Shown here: positions 8,319 to 12,060 of the stretch, in pieces
How positions within the stretch are numbered: position 1 is the stretch's first letter
How the letters are laid out: every line of letters starts with the position of its first letter
Assembly (NCBI GenBank): GCA_017999075.1
Contig: JAGOBX010000059.1
Coordinates: 1 to 12,060 of the forward strand
From: JAGOBX01 sp017999075 [NCBI: Candidatus Babelota bacterium]
Lineage (GTDB): Bacteria > JAGOBX01
Length of the DNA stretch: 12,060 nt
Direction of reading: 5' to 3'
The notes under the pieces: model-generated
Database searches by the model: none
Seen by the model: the letters and a program-made list of their open reading frames with translations, nothing else
What the model was told of the DNA's origin: nothing
Program-made: the position numbers and the translations under genes

Positions 8319-9361
8319 TATTTGCATTCTGACAAATTATTCTGATAAGGGTAAAAGAAAACTTTTTTTTCGGTTATAATTGCCGAAATATTTTCTGCCG
8401 GAGTTACGTCAAAAGCAGGATTATAAACTTTTACATCATATGGAGCAATCCTGACATTAAATGGTTCAACAACTTCAAGGTAATTTCTTTCTTCTATTGG
8501 AATAAGATCTCCATTTTTCAGTGATAAGTCCAGAGTTGATGAAGGAGCCGCAACATACATAGGAATATTGTGATGTTTGGCTAAAACAGATAAAGAATAA
8601 GTTCCTATTTTATTTGCAGTATCACCATTTGCTGCAATCCTGTCAGCGCCTACTATAATACAATCAATTTTATTATTTTTCATCAACCATCCAGCCATAT
8701 TATCGCATATAACTGTAGTGTCAATGTCATTTAATATAAGTTCGAATGCTGTAAGCCTTGCTCCCTGAAGAAGAGGTCTGGTTTCATCAGCATAAACTTT
8801 TATTTTTTTTCCCTGGCTTGCAGCAGAATAAATTACAGCTAAGGCAGTTCCATAACCGCTTACTGCAAGACCTCCTGCATTACAATGCGTAAGTATAGTC
8901 ATACCGTCTTTTATCAAAGCAGAACCGTTTTTCCCTATTGATTTAGACATTTCGAGATCTTCTTCGTAAATTTTTATGCTTTCTTCAATTAGTGATTTTT
9001 TTATTTTATCAATTTTTTTTTCAGAGATTTTTTTTGCGTGTTCCGTCATTCTGTTTATTGCCCAGCTTAAATTGACAGCAGTAGGTCTTGTAGCATTCAA
9101 TTCGTCAGCAATTTTTTTCAGCGATAAATAAAATTCGTCAAAATTTTCGGAACTGATTTGCTGCGCGCCTAAAGCAACTCCCATTGCTCCGGCAATTCCT
9201 ATAGCAGGGGCTCCGCGTACCTGCATAGTTTTAATTGCTGTAATTATTTGTTTGTAATCATCGCAATGTATAAGTTCATAATTTACCGGAAGTTTTGTCT
9301 GGTCTATGAGTCTGACTTTATTGTTTTCCCACAATACAGGGGTTATTTTATCGATATTCAT
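8318..9361 (-). CDS. mtnA: S-methyl-5-thioribose-1-phosphate isomerase
   Basis: This enzyme of the methionine salvage pathway converts methylthioribose-1-phosphate to methylthioribulose-1-phosphate. Starting from the ATG at 9361 gives 347 residues. A longer frame begins at a TTG at 9373, but the bases around that TTG are the Shine-Dalgarno site GGAGG for the ATG, so the ATG is preferred. With this start the catalytic cysteine in T-H-C-N-A-G-G is C160 and the catalytic aspartate in V-G-A-D-R-I is D240, matching the numbering of the Bacillus enzyme. Other family motifs are R-G-A-P-A-I-G near the N-terminus, D-E-T-R-P-L-L-Q-G-A-R-L-T, and N-G-D-T-A-N-K-I-G-T-Y. The related eIF2B and ribose-1,5-bisphosphate isomerase proteins share the fold, but the conserved motifs favour MtnA. 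No other methionine salvage gene is in the window. Confidence 0.96.
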   Translation of the reverse strand: MNIDKITPVLWENNKVRLIDQTKLPVNYELIHCDDYKQIITAIKTMQVRGAPAIGIAGAMGVALGAQQISSENFDEFYLSLKKIADELNATRPTAVNLSWAINRMTEHAKKISEKKIDKIKKSLIEESIKIYEEDLEMSKSIGKNGSALIKDGMTILTHCNAGGLAVSGYGTALAVIYSAASQGKKIKVYADETRPLLQGARLTAFELILNDIDTTVICDNMAGWLMKNNKIDCIIVGADRIAANGDTANKIGTYSLSVLAKHHNIPMYVAAPSSTLDLSLKNGDLIPIEERNYLEVVEPFNVRIAPYDVKVYNPAFDVTPAENISAIITEKKVFFYPYQNNLSECK

Positions 9362-9365
9362 AAAT

Positions 9366-9371
9366 CCCTCC
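9366..9371 (-). promoter_or_regulatory. Strong ribosome binding site that fixes the mtnA start
   Basis: GGAGGG on the minus strand lies four to five bases before the ATG at 9361. Because it covers the codons after the upstream TTG at 9373, it decides the start in favour of the ATG. Confidence 0.85.
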
Positions 9372-9449
9372 AATCAAATAATTCCGTATTAACATGCATA
9401 ACGGATTTTCATCAATAATTTTTCCGGAATTTTTAATAAACCCGGAATT
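9372..9449. other. moxR-mtnA gap with repeated CCGGAATTTT
   Basis: The gap holds CCGGAATTTT twice as a direct repeat (9424-9433 and 9442-9451), the second copy reaching into the moxR stop codon. On the minus strand TTCCGG and CCGGAA could form a 6-bp stem with a loop of about 14 bases, but no T run follows it, so it is a poor terminator and read-through into mtnA is likely. TCCGT and ACGGA form another short inverted repeat at about 9383-9405. No riboswitch-sized leader is present. Confidence 0.4.
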
Positions 9450-10454
9450 TTAATTGTTTTTTTTACATTCTTTAATAAGCAAATCTATTATATTTTCAAC
9501 AGAAATATTACTTGCAGCAGCATTAAAATTCAATATTATTCTATGTCCCAGTACATTATAAATATTTTTTAAAACGTCTTCCTTAATGCAGTACAATCTG
9601 CCGTTTAAAAGAGCTGAAGCTTTTGCCGCGAGCGTAATATATTGAGATGCCCTTGGTCCTGCACCCCAATTTACATTTTTTTTAATTTCTTCAATGTTAG
9701 TTGTTTCTGGCCGCGAGGCCCTGGTTATATTTAAAATAAAATTGATCAACTCATCAGATATAAGTATATCTCTGATTATTTTTTGTGTTTCAAGCAATTC
9801 TGATTTAGTAAAAACATTTTCTATATTCTGTTCCAGGTTGAATGTTGTATTTTTTATTATAACAGATTCTTCTTCAAAACTCGGATAATTCAATTTTATA
9901 CTGAACATAAATCTGTCAAGTTGCGCTTCTGGCAATGGATAAGTTCCTTCCTGCTCAATAGGATTTTGAGTTGCAAGAACTAAAAACGGTTTATCAAGTT
10001 CATATTTTTGACCGCCTGCTGTAACCGATAATTCCTGCATAGATTCAAGAAGAGCGCTTTGAGTTTTTGGGGGGGTTCTGTTAATTTCATCAGCAAGGAG
10101 TATATTTGTGAAAATAGGTCCTTTACTGAATTTAAAATATCTGTCTTTTGTTTCTTTATCTATTTGCAATATGTCCGATCCGAGAATATCTGCAGGCATT
10201 AAATCAGGAGTGAATTGTATTCTGTTAAAATTAAGATCAAGAGTTTTCGAAACTGTTTTTACTATAAGAGTTTTAGCTAAACCTGGAACACCTATAAGAA
10301 GACAGTGACCATTGCAAAGCAAAGCTGTTATTATAGAATCAATAGTTTTTTCCTGGCCTACAATAATTTTTCCTATCTCGGCAATAAGGTTTGAGTAAGA
10401 TGTTTTTATTTTATGAGTCAAATCTAATTTTTTATCATTTGAAATTTTGTTCAT
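9450..10454 (-). CDS. MoxR-family AAA+ ATPase
   Basis: A 334-residue cytoplasmic AAA+ ATPase of the usual MoxR length. In order: I-V-G-Q-E near the N-terminus; Walker A G-V-P-G-L-A-K-T (55-62, K61); Walker B I-L-L-A-D-E-I-N with D122 and E123; the MoxR-typical R-T-P-P-K-T-Q-S-A-L-L-E; sensor 1 in A-T-Q-N-P (N164); the L-D-R-F segment with R181 as likely arginine finger; and sensor 2 in G-A-G-P-R-A-S (R268). The C-terminal V-L-G-H-R-I has Gly303 where most MoxR proteins read V-L-R-H-R. MoxR ATPases act as chaperone-like remodellers, usually with von Willebrand A-domain and DUF58 partners encoded next to them. None is visible here, which is unusual. The ATG is preceded by GGAG (10460-10463), five bases away. 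It is the first gene of the minus-strand block. Confidence 0.96.
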   Translation of the reverse strand: MNKISNDKKLDLTHKIKTSYSNLIAEIGKIIVGQEKTIDSIITALLCNGHCLLIGVPGLAKTLIVKTVSKTLDLNFNRIQFTPDLMPADILGSDILQIDKETKDRYFKFSKGPIFTNILLADEINRTPPKTQSALLESMQELSVTAGGQKYELDKPFLVLATQNPIEQEGTYPLPEAQLDRFMFSIKLNYPSFEEESVIIKNTTFNLEQNIENVFTKSELLETQKIIRDILISDELINFILNITRASRPETTNIEEIKKNVNWGAGPRASQYITLAAKASALLNGRLYCIKEDVLKNIYNVLGHRIILNFNAAASNISVENIIDLLIKECKKNN

Positions 10455-10472
10455 TTTTTCTCCGCTGCAAGA

Positions 10473-10478
10473 ATTATA
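10473..10478 (-). promoter_or_regulatory. Probable -10 box of the moxR promoter
   Basis: The minus strand reads TATAAT at 10478-10473, a perfect sigma-70 -10 box, 18 bases before the moxR ATG. That would leave a short leader of roughly 12 bases containing the GGAG ribosome site. The -35 region is only T-rich, so recognition would rely on the -10 box or an activator. Confidence 0.45.
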
Positions 10479-10639
10479 ATGTAACTTAACTTAACATAAA
10501 AACTTATTTTATTGAATTTTAAAAATAAATAATGTTAAATAAAATTCTGTATATTTTTTATGTTAAAGCCGCTTAATTTAAATTTAGTATTGAATAATAA
10601 TTAAATAATTAAGAATTTCAATCAATTTTTTCAATTTTC

Positions 10640-10668
10640 TTGACTTTTTTATATATTTGTATTATTTA
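10640..10668 (+). promoter_or_regulatory. Candidate promoter of the FecR-like gene
   Basis: TTGACT at 10640-10645 is a 5/6 -35 match. A good -10 box, TATTAT at 10660-10665, lies only 14 bases downstream; at the standard 17-base spacing the box is the weaker TATTTA (10663-10668). The leader to the start codon would be about 70 bases. Confidence 0.35.
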
Positions 10669-10727
10669 GTATTAGTTAAACTTAATATTAATAGAATTGT
10701 ACGCTTTATTTGCCATGTAAAAAAAAC

Positions 10728-10733
10728 GGAGGG
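10728..10733 (+). promoter_or_regulatory. Ribosome binding site of the FecR-like gene
   Basis: GGAGGG lies 12 bases before the ATG at 10746, a longer spacing than usual. The nearer TTG at 10735 hits a stop after three codons, and an in-frame TAA at 10740 blocks any earlier start, so the ATG stands. Confidence 0.7.
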
Positions 10734-10745
10734 CTTGAATAATTA

Positions 10746-11672
10746 ATGATTAACAAACTACAAACCAAAAAAAACAGCATAATATTTTTAATTTTATCTA
10801 TTATAATTTTAAACCATTTACCTTGTCTTGCAGTAACTATAAAACTTAAAAACGGAATTCAATATATAAACTCAAAAATCATTTTAGAAGATAAAGTTTT
10901 TATAAATAAACCAGAAAAACTTGAAGTTGAAGTTTCGCTTGGAAATTCAAGCGGCAGGATTTTAATTAATTATGAAGATATATATGATATAGAACATAAT
11001 GAAAGTTTATTAAAACCTGTTGTATCAGGGAAATCAGGAGAAGTTAAAATTTTAGATTTAACAGGAAATACTGTTTCTGTGAATGAATTAAGTCCATTAG
11101 ATTCCGTTATTACAGGACCAAAATCATATTGTGACATTTCTTTTTATGATTTGCCTTCAATAAGGTTAGGGGCAAATTCAAAACTTGAATGCAAAATAGA
11201 TTTAATCGATCCTTCTGTTATTTCAACAGGATTAGGGGAAGAAGCTGTTCCTGCTGCCGTGGCTGTTCCATCTCCTGAAAATCCTGCTGCAGAAGTTGAT
11301 CCTGAAGACAATAAAAAAGAAGAATATGTATTTTTTCTGGATAATGGAGAATTAAGCGGAATTTTTAATAAAAAAAAAGAAGGGGCGGTTTATTCTGCTG
11401 GATTTTTGCTTGATGTCCAGGATGCGTTTATTGTAGTAAAAAGCCCTAAATTTTATATTAAAAATTCTATAGTGGCAGGAAGTTCTGTATTAACATTGCT
11501 TGCAGTGGATGGTGATATTAGGTTTACGGTAAAAAAACTCGGGAAGACATTTCAAATAAGAAGCGGACAATTTGTAGTAATATATGATGGCGACAGAGTT
11601 CAAAACCGAATGAATTATACCGAATCTCCGGAAATGAAGGCTATATACGATAAATTAAATTCAATGGAGTAA
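10746..11672 (+). CDS. Exported FecR-domain-like protein with Pro/Ala-rich insertion
   Basis: A 308-residue protein with an N-terminal signal peptide (hydrophobic core about 11-22, probable cleavage after C-L-A at 27-29; no proper lipobox). Residues 30-85 form a small beta region of the L-K-N-G ... I-N-Y-E-D-I-Y-D-I-E type. From about 98 a FecR-like fold follows: G-E-V ... L-S-P-L-D-S-V-I-T-G ... S-I-R-L-G-A-N-S-K-L (138-147), then after an insertion F-L-D-N-G-E-L, F-I-V-V-K-S-P, L-L-A-V-D-G-D-I-R-F and I-R-S-G-Q-F-V-V (271-278). A low-complexity linker rich in Pro, Ala and Glu (about 164-193) interrupts the domain. FecR itself is an inner-membrane anti-sigma regulator; stand-alone exported versions like this one are common in other phyla and have no fixed role, and no sigma factor gene is nearby. 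The next gene starts seven bases after the stop, so the two are likely co-expressed. Confidence 0.75.
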   Translation: MINKLQTKKNSIIFLILSIIILNHLPCLAVTIKLKNGIQYINSKIILEDKVFINKPEKLEVEVSLGNSSGRILINYEDIYDIEHNESLLKPVVSGKSGEVKILDLTGNTVSVNELSPLDSVITGPKSYCDISFYDLPSIRLGANSKLECKIDLIDPSVISTGLGEEAVPAAVAVPSPENPAAEVDPEDNKKEEYVFFLDNGELSGIFNKKKEGAVYSAGFLLDVQDAFIVVKSPKFYIKNSIVAGSSVLTLLAVDGDIRFTVKKLGKTFQIRSGQFVVIYDGDRVQNRMNYTESPEMKAIYDKLNSME

Positions 11673-11679
11673 ATAATAA

Positions 11680-12060
11680 ATGAAATTTTTTCTGAAGTTA
11701 TGTTTTATAATAATTTTATTAATAATATCTATTAATCCTGCTGATTCGTTGGAACTTGCCGTAGAAAATGTAAAAGATTTTAAAGTGGTTGATTGGAATA
11801 ATGACGGAAAAACTGATATTGTATTATATTTTATTGATGGAAAATTTGGAGTTATGCTCAATTTATCAAAAAATGATTCGGAATTTAATTTTTCTGAAAT
11901 AAAATATTTATCAAAACAAACCGAAAAAAATGAAGAAAATATGAAAAATGCCATTTCAGGTGAAAATAATGCATATGCTGTCAACCGCAGCAAAGACAAT
12001 ATAAAAAAAAGTGATGTTGAAAATGAAAAAGGAATCTCGATATCTAAAGAAGAATTGCTT
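11680..12060 (+). CDS. Exported protein with FG-GAP/VCBS-like calcium motif, cut at the 3' end
   Basis: The frame is open from an ATG at 11680 to the window end (127 codons) with no stop. GGAG at 11666-11669, inside the end of the preceding gene, lies ten bases upstream. The N-terminus is a signal peptide: Lys2 and Lys6, a hydrophobic run to about residue 18, and probable cleavage after A-D-S (21-23). Then comes V-V-D-W-N-N-D-G-K-T-D-I-V-L, which fits the calcium-binding loop DxNxDGxxD (D38, N40, D42, G43, D46) of FG-GAP/VCBS beta-propeller repeats. Only one such repeat is visible before an Asn/Lys/Glu-rich, probably disordered stretch (about 62-127). More repeats may follow outside the window. 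Proteins of this kind are usually secreted or displayed at the surface and bind ligands or surfaces; a specific function cannot be given. Confidence 0.75.
   Translation, partial: MKFFLKLCFIIILLIISINPADSLELAVENVKDFKVVDWNNDGKTDIVLYFIDGKFGVMLNLSKNDSEFNFSEIKYLSKQTEKNEENMKNAISGENNAYAVNRSKDNIKKSDVENEKGISISKEELL

Larger units (their letters stand above)
10455..10745. other. Divergent intergenic promoter region, no gene seen
   Basis: The 291 bases between moxR (minus) and the FecR-like gene (plus) are extremely A/T-rich with frequent stops in all frames. They hold candidate promoters for both directions, tandem AACTT units at about 10483-10494 and an imperfect inverted repeat (AGTATTAGTT / AACTTAATATT) at 10668-10689. 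I see no small protein or stable RNA gene. Confidence 0.6.

Noticed and set aside
9362-9449. SAM-type riboswitch before mtnA
   Set aside because: The gap is too short and lacks the conserved multi-helix pattern; only simple repeats are seen.
9422-9451. Terminator after moxR from the CCGGAATTTT repeats
   Set aside because: The stem is only six pairs with a long loop, and no T run follows on the minus strand.
9694-10308. Two short plus-strand open frames opposite moxR
   Set aside because: They are antisense to conserved AAA+ motifs and show no ribosome site or domain.
10455-10745. Small protein or non-coding RNA in the divergent gap
   Set aside because: Frames are broken by stops and no stable GC-paired stems are visible.
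11661-11999. 112-codon minus-strand open frame at the right end
   Set aside because: The plus-strand frame from 11680 has a ribosome site, signal peptide and calcium-loop motif, so the minus frame is a shadow of it.
1-12060. CRISPR array, insertion sequence, prophage or integration site
   Set aside because: I saw no regularly spaced repeats, transposase or integrase motifs, terminal inverted repeats or tRNA gene.

Overview
The window is strongly AT-rich bacterial chromosome, with many A/T homopolymers and codons biased to A/T in the third position. It holds ten protein genes, two of them cut by the window edges. I see no rRNA, tRNA, CRISPR array, transposase or phage gene. Signal peptides, a two-membrane-segment sensor kinase, a FecR-like exported protein and a large TPR protein with a Ser/Thr kinase domain fit a free-living or sediment-type Gram-negative-like lineage. 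A low-GC candidate phylum such as those around Riflebacteria, Wallbacteria or Muiribacteriota is possible. That placement is an impression from gene content, not a result.

Left block (1-5325, plus strand): a membrane-anchored TPR protein ending in a complete Ser/Thr protein kinase domain (5' end probably just outside the window), then a YbgC-type hotdog acyl-CoA thioesterase, then a cytoplasmic GH15-type glucoamylase/trehalase-like glycosidase. The gaps are short (65 and 38 bases), so the three may be co-transcribed. Their products have no obvious common pathway.

Middle block (10454 down to 5370, minus strand): a MoxR-type AAA+ ATPase, methylthioribose-1-phosphate isomerase (mtnA), holo-ACP synthase (acpS), a periplasmic substrate-binding protein of the ABC_sub_bind type, and a sensor histidine kinase. 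The last three are very tightly packed: acpS and the binding-protein gene overlap by one base, and the binding-protein stop codon directly abuts the kinase start codon. The block ends at a clear intrinsic terminator at 5331-5366. The binding protein and histidine kinase have no permease, ATPase or response regulator beside them, so they look like a ligand-sensing pair, not a transporter.

Right block (10746 to the end, plus strand): after a 291-base divergent promoter region come a secreted FecR-like protein with a Pro/Ala-rich insertion and the start of an exported protein carrying a DxNxDGxxD calcium-loop motif of the FG-GAP/VCBS kind, cut by the window end. These look like cell-envelope or surface functions.

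The observations most worth following are the inverted architecture of the kinase (membrane anchor, long TPR array, C-terminal kinase), the binding-protein/histidine-kinase pair inside a housekeeping operon, and the FecR-like/FG-GAP pair. None of these proves a new system from sequence alone.
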